Source: Culex pipiens pallens
Lineage: Eukaryota; Arthropoda; Insecta; Diptera; Culicidae
DNA length: 64,000 bases
Direction: 5' to 3'
Assembly (NCBI RefSeq): GCF_016801865.2
Contig: NC_068939.1
Span: 140,621,821-140,685,820 of the forward strand
Each line of letters begins with the position of its first letter. The stretch's first letter is position 1. Made by a program: the position numbers and the translations under genes. Below, piece by piece: positions 22,765-35,161 of this stretch. The notes under the pieces were generated by a model, which saw only the letters and a program-made list of their open reading frames with translations, was not told the DNA's origin and did no database searches.

Positions 22765-23430
22765 AAAAGTTTACTAACTACTTAGTATAAAAGTTTATAT
22801 AACTCTGGAAAGTCTATGTGAAAATGATAAAAGTAATTTTGCAAACTTGTTACCATAGAGTTGCTAAATCAACATTTTGGAGTGGATACAACACCATTGT
22901 GGGGTTCTTTGTATTGATAGAAAAAGGTTTTTCGTTGGTGCTTTTAATCTTTTGATACCCAAACATTTAGGTTTTTTTTAAACCCACGTTTATAAATATC
23001 TGAGCAACAAGTAAGTTTGATCCACAAGAACAAAAAAATCAGAAAGTCTTCATTTTCCACACATTTTTTGGTCATTTTTACAGGTTGCTTAAACAAAACC
23101 AAAACAACATTTTAACCTAGGTATTTCAAAACGTAGATTTTATAGAAAACCTAGATGTTTGGGTATGGAAAAATCGGAAATTGCCTTTTCCGGTGGCACC
23201 TGTGAATCGTGGACCGGTTCTGGTTGGTGCAAAATTCCAACGAAAGATCAATTCTACCATTACAAAGACCCCCAACACGGTGTTATATCCACTCCAAAAT
23301 GTTTATTTAGCAACTATATGGAAATATATTGACTTTTAGATAGATTAAAAGTTGGAAAGTTAAGTTTGGATAAGTTTTATATAGAATTTCTAGAGTTATG
23401 TAAACTCGTATACTAAGTAATAAGTAAAGT
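22765..23430. mobile_element. Foldback element with unequal arms
   Basis: GTTGCTAAATCAACATTTTG and GAGTGGATAC on the left mirror GTATCCACTCCAAAATGTTT and TTAGCAAC on the right. Outside them TATATAACTCTGGAAA mirrors TTCTAGAGTTATGTAAA, and inside ACCCAAACATTTAGGTTTT mirrors AAAACCTAGATGTTTGGGT. The left arm lacks about 70 bp present in the right arm around 23180-23250. Exact ends are uncertain. Confidence 0.7.
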
Positions 23431-23434
23431 TTAT

Positions 23435-23774
23435 ATTCAATCAATTTTTTTTTTCGATCAGTCAAAGATGCCTATTTGGAGTTGGGAGACTGGGTTTATG
23501 ATGATTTTTTAGCAAATATCTGTATTTATGTTATTTTTTCGAAAAGTTTACAAACTTTTTTTGGGTATTTTTTTATTTTGGTAATAGTATTTGTTATATA
23601 AATTACATAGAAATCATCTTTTCATGAGCTTTTTGTAGCAAATTGTTTGGCATGAGTTTCCGGGCAAAACGTAGTACTAGGTTTATGTCGAACTTTAATT
23701 TGTTTGCATGTTCATTTCTGTCTTCAAACCAACCAATTTTAGCAGAATTGAAGCACTATGAATGGTTTTTGAAT
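23435..23774. other. AT-rich, no gene recognised
   Basis: A frame running from 23643 into the next hairpin is created partly by the hairpin and has no domain. Confidence 0.4.
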
Positions 23775-23775
23775 A

Positions 23776-23958
23776 CACGAAGAAAAAAGAGTTCCCAAAA
23801 TTGTGAACAAGCGTTCATGAAAATAGGAACCACGAACAAAGTGTTCAAATCCCATGGTACGTTTTCGGAAATCGTACCATGGGATTTGAACACTTTGTTC
23901 GTGGTTTCCATTTTCATGAACGCTTGTTCACAATTTTGGGAACTCTTTTTTCTCCGTG
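23776..23958. mobile_element. Near-perfect 183-bp hairpin MITE
   Basis: CACGAAGAAAAAAGAGTTCC pairs with GGAACTCTTTTTTCTCCGTG, and the pairing continues almost without mismatch to CCATGGTACG / CGTACCATGG around the 11-base loop TTTTCGGAAAT. TA lies on both sides. The near-perfect arms suggest a young insertion or arm-to-arm conversion. Confidence 0.85.
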
Positions 23959-23964
23959 TAGAGT

Positions 23965-26599
23965 CCGAGCTCAATTTTCCAAAACCTCAATTTTTGCGAA
24001 GGTTCAACTATTTAAAATTCGAATATATAAAATTTATTTTCAGCGACAGCAAATTAACTAAATTCGACCTATTGGCTGCCTGATTAATAACAGAATAAAA
24101 TGTTACAGGGTTAGGAGGAGATTATTCATGGAACATTCTGGTGAGGCCTTCATATTATCGGATACGGACTGTTATTATGGCGTATTTTTTACAATTCAAC
24201 GTTTCTCTTATATTATTATGTGTTTGATAGTTTTGGTCACCGAGAAATTTTTTTTTTTGTTTTTTGGCTTTAGTTGATTATTATGTTTATACAACTTTTT
24301 CAACACATTTCCTTTGAAAAAAGAAGCTATGTTGCATCTTTACACGGATAAAAATCTTTTTAATGAATTTGGAAAAGTTATGTTTACTTATTTGATAACA
24401 TTTAATTTTTAGTTCCTGTTAAAAACAAAACCAAAACAAAATCAGTTAAGGAAGAGTCATCTTCAGATGATTTTGTGCACCACCACGCCAATGAAAGGAT
24501 GCAGTACAGTTTCTCTGAACTCGTCAAAAGTACGGTGAGCAGCAGCAGCCAACAACAGAAGTGCCTTGATTGCATCACATTCTACACCGATCATCATTAC
24601 CTAACCGATCGCGATGATAGAGCCATTTGGCCAAGGCATGCGTGTGTGTATTTTTTCTTAATTTCCTAATTGTAACGGGCAGCATTTTTTCAAGACGTTT
24701 CGCCCTCCTCCAAACCCCGGAGTTCTTTAAAAGCCCAAAAATGAGCGAAAGATAAACAGCTCAAACATCAACAAATGTCCGGGGTTTCTTTTTTTGCTTC
24801 GCGAATTTCTCCACCAACTTCTCGCTTTCTGCTCACCCACTTCCTCTGGAGATCCCCCGCAGAAGAACCGTTCCGATGACGTTCACCGGGGGCGGGCGTC
24901 AGTTCTGATGAGTTGCCGATTTGGTCCGGTCTTTTGGACGGTATCTGGAGCGTTACTGATGAGCCGGCTGCGCGGAGCTATACTGCTATCGACTGAACTG
25001 CTACTACCGGCTTGCTGTAGACAGGTTGTTCAGCGTCGGACGTCTCATGCTGATACGCTAATTTGGACGTGCTGCCGGGCGTCTTTCTTTAAGCAAACAA
25101 CAACTCCACGGCCGGCAGGGTTGAGGTTCCTAAAGAAAAAGGTAAACTGTAAGTTGGTTCAATTTTCGGGGAAATTCTATTGTGCAAAAATAACCATTGA
25201 AGGCAGGTTCCGCTGAATTGCCTTCAGATTCTGGATTTGATTGTAGGTCAACCGGTAGTTTGAGATTAATAAATCAAACTTATGACCACCAGAAGTGACA
25301 CTCATCCTAAAAGGTAAAAAACATAAACCAAAATCAAAACCTAAAACTATCACAATCGCGTGAAACATAAACCTAACCCCGGCTGCTCGTGGCTATCGTC
25401 GTCGTAGCTTCGCTCTGAATCCCAGCTGATGGGTATCTGGCCGTGTCACAATGTCCATACCCACCTACATTGGTGAAACTGCTGGACAACACGAACAGTA
25501 GCCAAAAAGCCGACAACACTTCATATGATTTTCTACTGTGGTCGGTATGTTTCAGAGGTTTGGTCGACTTGGAACTTTGGTGGTTGATTTCTGAGTTAAA
25601 AGTTTAAAAAAATCAGCAATCAGTGTTTTTTTTTTCATAAATGCAGCTGTAAATTTTTTTACAAATAAAATCAAATCCAAAAAAAAAGATGTTGATCAAC
25701 TTTAAGTCCATTATCAGTTTTCTATTTTACGATGTTGCTAATACAAAGTTAACCTTGACTCAGGAAAACAAAACCAAAGTGTGATCAAAACACAACGGCC
25801 AAAAACATCTCAAATTAATGATCCAATTTCACGTCCCACTAAACTCGCGAGACTAAGCTTGGTGTGTGATCTTTAGCTTGATCCTCCTCCGTTCAACTGG
25901 AACCATTTCCCAAGCCACCATCAGCGATCGACACCATCAGTTTTCAGGGGGTGTTGAATTAAAAACAACAACACCCAATCAGACACCATAAACCAACCTC
26001 CGTCACAAACTAATTTTTCAGCTTAGACCGACCATTTTTCCGACCGATTTTCCCCGCCCGGCCAAGGTGTTGACTCATCTACGCCTCCGAAAAGCTCAAG
26101 TCACGAGCCGACAGCATTGCATCACGTGTGAGCTTCACGGACCAGCGAAGACAGCCAGCGAAGTTCGGTCGGTCAAAGTGTTAAGAGCTTCTGTGAACCC
26201 ACCGTCCTCAAGCCAAGTGGGTGAGTGGGATGAGCGTCAGCTTCCCCTCGTTTGGTCAAGTGGAAAATGGTTACGAGAAGTGAGGCACACATGGCATATG
26301 ACGGGGGAAATAAACAGAATAGAAATGGAAAAGTTGTTTCGGAAACAGCAGAACAGATGTATCTCAATTTATTTTTTAATTTTTTATTTTTTTTGTCAAT
26401 ATATTTGAAAATGATAATGTTTTGTTAATTTCGGTAATATCTGTGTCAAAAAAGTACTCAAATGATAATGCTTTCAATGTCTAGCAATCCAAATATTTGA
26501 AGAAAAAATGAGTTTGCACCGACATATAAAAGGGGATTTGCATCTGATAGTTTGCTTCATTTATGTTGATATATCAATTATACTAATTTTTCAACTTCA
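23965..26599. other. Low-repeat stretch, probably host intergenic or intronic
   Basis: 24.45-25.15 and 25.38-26.3 kb are GC-richer than the surroundings and share no repeat with the rest of the window. Open frames (140 codons at 24794, 113 codons at 26067) show no domain, signal peptide or splice pattern I can defend. Confidence 0.4.
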
Positions 26600-26724
26600 T
26601 TTTTCGATGTAAAATCAAATTGACAATCAAAAAATACTTCAGTGAAATTTTGATAAAGTGCACCGCTTTCAAGTTAAATCCAGTTTCAGGTGACTTTTTT
26701 GAAAATAGTCGCAGTTTTTCATTT

Positions 26725-29700
26725 GAGCAATTCTCGCTGAAACCGTCCCACTAGATGCACATGTTCTCAAATCGTTACGGCAATGTTCTAATTCGATTCA
26801 GCGCACCAAAAAACCATTAAAACAACCTTCGAACCAATGAAAATGTCAGCCGTTAGCCACCTGTAAATAAAAACTTGTATTGAACTATGGATTTTTTCGA
26901 AAAAATGCCCTAATTTGGAGAAATGATATCTCCCAAAATTCATTACCAAACATCAAAAAGTTATATATCGTTGGAAAGGTAATCGCGAGGGCTTTCTATC
27001 GCACTTTGAAAAACATTTCAAAAATTATTTTTTCAAGGGTAATTTTAAGGGTTTTTGAGAAACTTACTCTTAATTTTGAATTTTGGCCGTGTTCGCAACC
27101 ACTTATCATTACGCAATCATTTTCATTCAAAAGATTGGAAGATTTTGCATAAAATCAACTTGAGAAAAGTAGTGTAATGAAATAGTTTTCGTATAGTTAT
27201 TAACGGATGAAAGAAATTGGTAAAATTTCAGTTAAAAATAACCAAAGCTCAGACTTCAGAAATGAGCCTAATTTACAGTCAAAACAAAGCAGGATTGTAT
27301 TTGAGCCGAATGTACAGTCATCTGAGGCAAATCTGAACATATAGGATGAATAGGGACAGCTATTTCAACTATGTTTTCACTCATCAGATCATATTTTTAA
27401 TTTTTTTATGTAAAAACATACATAAACAAACAAGTTTCTAAATTTTAAGCTTCTAAGCAGTCATGCAATTTGCACGGAACCCGTTCTGCGTTCGTTCTCG
27501 TTCTTCAGTGTGAACTGAACCCACAGCGCAGGAGCCATTGGTTTTCGTTCCAAAAACAGAACGTCACTTTTTCGTGACGTTCTCTTTCAACATTTGGAAC
27601 GCGTTCTGTGAACCGCCTGTAGCCAAAGGTTCTCCATGGCGACAGTTTGACTTATATTGACAATCAGTAGACTGAATTTCATATAGCTTGGTTAGATCGG
27701 TGGTAACATGAAAGTTTGGTAATCAGAGAAAGTGAGTTCGAATCTTATTTTGTTGAATTCATTTATTTTATTTGGTGTTTAGTTGGGTAGTGAAACAACT
27801 TTTGGACTTAAATTATTATACCATTCAAGGGAAAATCCAGGTAGAGAGGCTATGAAAACTAAAGCTAAACGATTTATATTTAAAAATGCATCTGAAGCTT
27901 TCAACTAAGAAACAGACGAAACCTTATGACCACCGTGGTTTTGAACAAATTTAAAGCTTTCAAGTTTATGAAAAAAAAATGATTCGAACTACACAAAAAA
28001 CAAAAACAAATCATTCGAATTCTCGAACTCACTACCTTTGATTACTACACTTATGTGTTACCACTGAGCTAGCAGGGCTGATATGTCAAGGGGTGATTAA
28101 AAGTGAATGAAGTTTAGCTGGTCTACTGAGGTCCCATCAAAGGAAAAAGCTAGAGTTCTGAACTGGGTTCTCCGTTCGTTTCAAAAAAGCCTACTGAACG
28201 AACGTTTCTTAGAGACGAGCGTTCGTTCTCAGAGCTGTTATTTTCCGTGTTGCTGTGTGAACTTGAACGAACGGAGAACCCGTACAAAAGCATGACTGCT
28301 TCTAAGTACTCTGAAAACTAATGTCTTTACTTAGACTGTAGTCTCGATTCGCCACATTTAACTGAAGTAATATTTTATGCACATAATTTGTTTTGGGAAG
28401 ATCTGATTTATTTGTTTAACCTCAATCGTGCACAAAAAAGTGCAAAGTTGAAATCAATATTTTTTGATCAAGTTAAAATTGTATGGGGCTGTTGATACCA
28501 TAAAAACAAGCAAAAAACTCGATTTTCGTCTAAATTGGACTGCGCCCTTTCATTAGACACAAGTCAATTTACGATACATTTTCCTTAATTTGAGATTAAA
28601 AACTACCCCCAATTGAAAACTGATTGAAAAAATAACTAAAATTAAAACAAAAAAAAAAAGTTAAAAATCCCTTTACCCCACACACGGGGCAAAGCTACGC
28701 ACTTATTTTTTAGAGTCATTGCCTGGTTCTCGACATAAAAGCAATTTGAGGTGAATTCTAGTACTACGTTTTGAAAGCAAGTGATAAGGGTAAAATTTGG
28801 TATATACAACGAATCAAACATATTTTATGGTCATCGCCGACTCATCGGTTACAGAATGATTGTCATTAGGTGCGTACCTTTGCCCCGCTCTTCTCTATTC
28901 TATGTAAAAAAATTGGGATTCATTTAACTTTAATTTTTAATTACTCTCAATAACCAAATTTAAAATTTTCATTTGTAAATACATTGAAAAAAGTTTTAAT
29001 TGAAAAACAGACTACACTTATTAATTCCACGTCTAATTATCTTTCTAGTGAGTTCTGACTCGACATTTTACGGCTTGCGGTTTCAGAGATTTCGCAGTTT
29101 GTCAATGAAGGTTTTTATCATTGTTTGCAGAAAAGTGAAACTTTGGGGTGGTGTCAAATTAAAGGACCTAGTCCAATTTAGACGAAAATCGAGTTTTTTG
29201 CTTGTTTTTATGGTATCAACAGCCCCATACAATTTTAACTTGATCAAAAAATATTGATTTCAACTTTGCACTTTTTTGTGCACGATTGAGGTTAAACAAA
29301 TAAATCAGATCTTCCCAAAACAAATTCAGTGCATAAAATATTACTTCAGTTAAATGTGGCGAATCGAGACAACAGTCTAAGTAAGGACATTAGTTTTCAA
29401 AGTACTTAGAAGCTTAAAATTTAGAAACTTGTTTGTTTATGTATGTTTTTACATAAAAAAATTAAAAATATGATCTGATGAGTGAAAACATAGTTGAAAT
29501 AGCTGTCCCTATTCATCCTATATGTTCAGATTTGCCTCAGATGACTGTACATTCGGCTCAAATACAATCCTGCTTTGTTTTGACTGTAAATTAGGCTCAT
29601 TTCTGAAGTCTGAGCTTTGGTTATTTTTAACTGAAATTTTACCAATTTCTTTCATCCGTTAATAACTATACGAAAACTATTTCATTACACTACTTTTCTC

Positions 29701-30137
29701 AAGTTGATTTTATGCAAAATCTTCCAATCTTTCGAATGAAAATGATTGCGTAATGATAAGTGGTTGCGAACACGGTCAAAATTCAAAATTAAGAGTAAGT
29801 TTCTCAAAAACCCTTAAAATTACCCTTGAAAAAATATTTTTTGAAATGTTTTTCAAAGTGCGATAAAAAGCCCTCGCGATTACCTTTCCAACGATATATA
29901 ACTTTTTGATGTTTGGTAATGTATTTTGTGAGATATCATTTCTCCAAATTAGGGCATTTTTTCGAAAAAATCCATAGTTCAATACAAGTTTTTATTTACA
30001 GGTGGCTAACGGCTGACATTATCAATGGTTCGAAGGTTGTTTTAATGGTTTTTTGGTGCGCTGAATCGAATTAGAACATTGCCGTAACGATTTGAGAACA
30101 TGTGCATCTAGTGGGACGGTTTCAGCGAGAATTGCTC
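26725..30137. mobile_element. Long foldback, ends GAGCAATTCTC, TSD ATTT
   Basis: Starts GAGCAATTCTCGCTGAAACC and ends with its exact inverse. ATTT flanks both sides and is single in family F copy 1, proving the insertion and its 4-bp duplication. The arms are roughly 1 kb and highly similar (for example GATCTGATTTATTTGTTTAA and its inverse) around a central part at 28.56-29.16 kb. An 841-bp hAT element interrupts the left arm only. No transposase. Confidence 0.85.
27458..28298. mobile_element. 841-bp hAT element with mirrored tRNA-like modules, TSD CTTCTAAG
   Basis: Ends CAGTCATGC and GCATGACTG, with the 8-bp direct repeat CTTCTAAG on both sides. The other arm of the host foldback (about 29405-29415) carries CTTCTAAG once with no insertion, an internal empty site. 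The subterminal regions are full of GTTCGTTC / GAACGAAC words. Near 27697-27755 there is a tRNA-like box A (TTAGATCGGTGGTAAC) and box B (GAGTTCGAATC). Near 28020-28078 the minus strand carries box A (TAGCTCAGTGGTAAC) and box B-like GAGTTCGAGAATTC. No ORF, so non-autonomous. Confidence 0.9.
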
Positions 30138-30813
30138 ATTTTTGAAAATTACTGCACATGTTTGCCCACTTTTGAAAAAAAAAATTTTTTTCTATATTTT
30201 GCTTTTCTGAACTTTGTTGATACTCCCCTAAGTTTGCTGAGATATTGCCATGCAAAGGTTTAAAACAGGAAAATTTATGTTTTCTAAGTCTCATAAAAAA
30301 AACCAACAATTTTCTTATGTCGATATCTCAGCAACTAATGGTCCAATTTACAATGTTAAAGTATGAAACATTCGTGAAATTTTCCGAACTTATGAAAAAA
30401 AATCCTTAAAAAAAATTTAAATCAAGACTAGCACTTCAAAAGAGCCAAACATTCAATATAACGCCTTTTTAAAAAGTTAGTCCTGGATTAAATTTTTTGC
30501 GTCCAATAACAATAACTCTAAAACAAATAAAAAAATTAAAAATAATTAAAAATTGTGTTTTTATCCAAAACAAGTTTTAGTGACAAAAAGTTAAATAAAA
30601 AATCACCAAAATATTTTTTACCGTGTAACATTTTTTCCAGTGTAGTCCATATCCATACCTACAACTTGGCCGAAGACACTAAATTGATCAAAACATTCAA
30701 AAGATACAGATTTTTGAATTTTCATACATCATTTTTGTATGGACAGCTGCCGAATTTGTATGGAAAATTATATAAACAAATTAATGATGCAAAATGGCTT
30801 CTAAGGGCATACC

Positions 30814-31649
30814 TAAGGCTACCAACTCTTGCTGAGCAAAAATCCGTACACTTTGCCGATATGACACCATGGTGTAACAAAAACTGTCAATGAATTATTT
30901 AGATAAATTAAATTTAATAATTTTGAGAATTGAAAATATAAAACTGTGTCGTTTTCACAGCTAACAAATTTCACAAAATGCTATCAGAGTGCTTATGACT
31001 TGCACGTTTCATAGTATTCATAAAATAATCCGTGATTTCAACCAAATCATTATGTTCTTTTTTTTGTTAAACGTTTAAAAGTTTACGAAATGACAAGTTT
31101 GCTTTTACGAATAATATCGTTCCAAGTGTTTTCACGAACTGGCTTCCATTTTCCAATTCCCAGATTTTTTTTTATTGAAAAGGTCTTATAACATGTGAAA
31201 CACAACAGTTTATAGGACCTTTAAAAAACTCTAGATTTGTTAATTCAAATGTTCAAATGTTTTCACAAGTTTTAGAAAGCTTTTGGAAATGGATAATAGT
31301 AAGGAATTTCTAAAAGAACAATTCTAGAGTTTTTTTAAAGGTCCTATCAACATATGAAAGAAAATAGTTCAAAAATTAACTTTAGAATTATTGATAATCA
31401 AGTTTGAATTGAGGAAACCCCGGAAAACTCTCCCTTTTTAAATCAAACTCACAGAAAAATAAACATTTCTAGTTAACAAAAGCTTCGACCAAATCAAAAA
31501 GCAATTCAATTATTAAAAAGTTGTTAAAATTCCGTACAAATCCGTATTATGCGTAAAATTCCCTACAAAAATTCCGGCCTGTTAAAAATACGCGAAGAGA
31601 TTCGAAAATCCGTATGGTGAGGAAAAAATACGTACAGTTGGTAGCCTTA
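30814..31649. mobile_element. 836-bp hAT-like element, TSD GGCATACC
   Basis: Ends TAAGGCTACCAAC and GTTGGTAGCCTTA, flanked by GGCATACC on both sides. The 8-bp duplication points to hAT. The same site is single and uninterrupted in family F copy 1 near 16200. A secondary palindrome (AGGTCTTATAACATGTGAAA ... AAGGTCCTATCAACATATGA) occupies 31160-31360. No coding capacity. Confidence 0.85.
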
Positions 31650-31932
31650 GGCATACCGAAGGCACCAAAAAAGTTTCAGTCTGATTAAAAAATACAAAAA
31701 CAAAATCGAATGACCGAAATCTGAGAAAACTGTTCATGTATATTGGATTTAATTTCTGAATCTGAATATTCGTCGATTCTAATTTCACTGAGTTTGATTT
31801 TTAATATTAAAACATTTGCCTCAAAAATATTTTGAATTTTTCTGAAAAACAGCCTAGCTTTAAAAAAATATTACAAGATTGTCAATTTCTGCTGATTTTG
31901 AAAAAAAAAACATTTAAAAAATATTTACATTA

Positions 31933-33283
31933 GGGTAATTCTCCGCCAACTCACACAGCAGTTGCCCCGACCCCTCTTCGATTTGCGTGAAACTTTGTCC
32001 TAAGGGGTAACTTTTGTCCCTGATCACGAATCCGAGGTCCGTTTTTTGATATCTCGTGACGGAGGGGCGGTACGACCCCTTCCATTTTTGAACATGCGAA
32101 AAAAGAGGTGTTTTTCAATAATTTGCAGCCTAAAACGGTGATGAGATAGAAAGTTGGTGTCAAAGGGACTTTTATGTAAAATTAGACGCCCGATTTGATG
32201 GCGTACTCAGAATTCCGAAAAAACGTATTTTTCATCGAAAAAAACACTAAAAAAGTTTTAAAAATCCTCCCATTTTCCGTTACTCGACTGTAAAAAATTT
32301 TGGAACATGTCATTTTATGGGAAATTTAATGTACTTTTCGAATCTACATTGTCCCAGAAGGGTCATTTTTTCATTTAGAACAAAATTTTTCATTTTAAAA
32401 TTTCGTGTTTTTTCTAACTTTGCAGGGTTATTTTTTAGAGTGTTTTAATGTTCTACAAAGTTGTAGAGCAGACAATTACAAAAATTTTGATATATAGACA
32501 TAAGGGGTTTGCTTATAAACATCACAAGTTATCGCGATTTTACGAAAAAAAAATTTGAAAAAGTTGGTCGTCATCGATCATGGCCGTTCATGGTCACCCG
32601 CGACAGACACGGACGACGAAACAAAGAGAAACGCAAAAAGTAACTTTTTCAAAACTTTTTTTCGTAAAATCGCGATAACTTGTGATGTTTATAAGCAAAC
32701 CCCTTATGTCTATATATCAAAATTTTTGTAATTATCTGCTCTACAACTTTGTAGAACATTGTTACACTCTAAAAAATAACCCTGCAAAGTTAGAAAAAAC
32801 ACGAAATTTTAAAATGAAAAATTTTGTTCTAAATGAAAAAATGACTCTTCTGGGACAATGTAGATTCGAAAAGTACTTTAAATTTCCCATAAAATGACAT
32901 GTTCCAAAATTTTTTACAGGCGAGTAACGGAAAATGGGAGGATTTTTAAAACTTTTTTAGTGTTTTTTTCGATGAAAAATACGTTTTTTCGGAATTCTGA
33001 GTACGCCATCAAATCGGGCGTCTAATTTTACATAAAAGTCCCTTTGACACCAAATTTCTATCTCATCACCGTTTCAGGCTGCAAATTATTGAAAAACACC
33101 TCTTTTTTCGCATGTTCAAAAATGAAAGGGGTCGTACCGCCCCTCCGTCACGAGATATCAAAAAACGGACCTCGGATTCGTGATCAGGGACAAAAGTTAC
33201 CCCTTAGGACAAAGTTTCACGCAAATCGAAGAGGGGTCGGGGCAACTTTTCCCGATTTCGTGTGAGTTGGTAGAGAATTACCC
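31933..33283. mobile_element. 1.35-kb palindrome, ends GGGTAATTCTC, TSD ATTA, copy 1
   Basis: Starts GGGTAATTCTCCGCCAACTC, ends GAGTTGGTAGAGAATTACCC, ATTA on each side. The two arms of about 640 bp pair along their whole length around an 80-bp core (GGTCGTCATCGATCATGGCC ... GACAGACACGGACGACG). Short frames of 70-73 codons appear once per arm and mirror each other, so they are not genes. A close copy is at 51272. Superfamily unassigned. Confidence 0.9.
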
Positions 33284-33289
33284 ATTAAT

Positions 33290-34770
33290 TTTTAATTGTT
33301 ATCGCTTGGAAATTTTGCTTTCATCAATGATAATAAATGACATTTTAGTTTAATTATTTGATCCCCATAAACTTTATATCATGTTGACTGCCTCTTAGAA
33401 GGAAAAAATAAAAAAAATACTTAATTTCAATGCAATTCTTGCAAAAAAATCATATTTTTACATTACTTAATAAAGAGGAATATATTTTGGATTTTCAAAA
33501 CATGGATAATTATCATTGCATTTTCTTTTGCCGTGAATCAGCTTCGCTAAACAACATGTTAAAAATAAAGTTTATGAGAGTTTTTGGAGAGAAATGCGGT
33601 GAATAAGGCATCCGACATATAGAACCAGTCTTTTTTAATCTTATTTAAAATAAAAAAAAAATACTGTTACAACAGATGATGTATACAAATTAAAAAGTTT
33701 CGTTGACGAAGTACAATAAAAAAATTAAACTACTTTAATTTCTCAAAAAATACTTTAATTACCTATTAATCACTTTGAATTTCTTTAATTACCACAATTT
33801 TTAATTTTTAATGAATAATTTATGAATTACCTAATTACAAGCTTCAAATCAAAGTAATTATTAATGACTTGCCAGTTTGAGGGCTTGCTGGCAATCATTT
33901 TTTTGTTTAATTCAAATTGATTATCTATACTTTTGACAGCAAATAGATATTTTCCCAAATATTTTTTTATTTTCTGTGTCGTCTAATATAAAGTTTGAAA
34001 AAGATGCTACAATAAAAAAAAGATCCATTGCATATTTTCATTGATTTGGTATAAATGTTATATCATCCACCAGGGTAAGGTGGATAACTGGGGTGGCTTG
34101 TAGAGTTTGTATTTTTTTACAGAGTGCAAAATATGAAGACAAAATGTTGGTCAATTAATTAATAAGTGTTAACCCTTTACAACTCAACCTCGCCTTAAGA
34201 CGGGCTTCGATTTAAAAGATCGCCAAAAATCCATTTTTCATCCAATTATTGATCTTTAAAAAACATTGGAAAGAAGAAGTCTTTAAATTTTTAGAAAATT
34301 TATGGGATGGAAGTTTTACTTGTTTTATGTGATTTTGCCAATGTTTTAAAAAATGATATTTTTTTAGTGCTCAACTTTGGCTGTGTTTTTTACTAACATT
34401 TCCTATATTTTAAGTAAAAAAAAGTATGCAGTAATTTTTCCTAGACTATGCCTCTACGCATTTGTTTAACAATTTAAATGACAATGGTGCTGTTTTATAG
34501 CAGAAAATGTAAAAAACAAGAAAAATTAAAAAGCGACTGTACAAACATTATAAATTACATAGGCAAAATGTAATGATAGGAGGTGGTAGAATAGGCCAAA
34601 TACTTCCAAAAACAAACATAAACTAAACAAGATAAATGCAAATTAAAATATTAAAAATGAAACAAGAAAAACATAGAACAAGAGAATTGGGCAGTAGAAA
34701 ATACAGTATTATTGAAAAAAATCTAAATGAGATTATATCAATGCTAACGTGTTGTCACGATTTCCTGCAT
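33290..34770. other. AT-rich, no gene recognised
   Basis: 34173-34330 begins CCTTTACAACTCAACCTCGC and looks like a DNA transposon remnant. 34070-34110 has GGGTAAGGTGGATAACTGGG, another possible terminus. The rest shows nothing. Confidence 0.4.
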
Positions 34771-34773
34771 TTA

Positions 34774-35012
34774 GGGGAAATATGCCCATTCCAATCACTC
34801 TAAGCCGTTCGACCAATTCTCATCACTTTTCCGTTTTCCGCTATTAAATCAACATTTTCAGATGTTTCAACAATGGAGAGTTGCTTGCTCACTTTTATTT
34901 GAGCTATTCATTACTTTGGAACAGTCAAAAACACTTTATAAAAGCTGTAATTCATGATCAAAGTGCTGATAGGCCGATAATAGAAATAGGCTGAGAAAGG
35001 GTATAGTTCCCC
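34774..35012. mobile_element. 239-bp MITE, ends GGGGAAATATGCCC, TA target
   Basis: GGGGAAATATGCCC on the left, GGGTATAGTTCCCC on the right, TA on both sides. Short relative of the 865-bp element at 19842. Confidence 0.8.
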
Positions 35013-35161
35013 TATATGTTTAAGATTTTGTAAAAAAATCTGACCATTTTTGGCTGAATAAAGTTATATGGAAGGCAGATAATAGCAATAAAAAAATTAT
35101 TTTAAGAAAACTTCAAAAAAATAAGCAAAATTCAACAAAAATATTAATTTCATCCACACAT

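Larger units (their letters stand above)
26600..31700. mobile_element. Foldback family F, copy 2, split by two insertions
   Basis: 26600-26724, 30138-30813 and 31650-31700 join to give a family F copy like that at 15.2 kb. They share AAAATAGTCGCAGTTTTTCA, GCACATGTTTGCCCACTTTT, TATGGACAGCTGCC and GAAGGCACCAAAAAAGTTTC. The joins coincide with duplicated ATTT (for 26725-30137) and duplicated GGCATACC (for 30814-31649). Copy 1 has both sites uninterrupted. Confidence 0.75.

Noticed and set aside
31951..33265. Repeated 70-73-codon frames, also present at 51290-52604
   Set aside because: They are the arms of the GGGTAATTCTC palindrome read in each direction.
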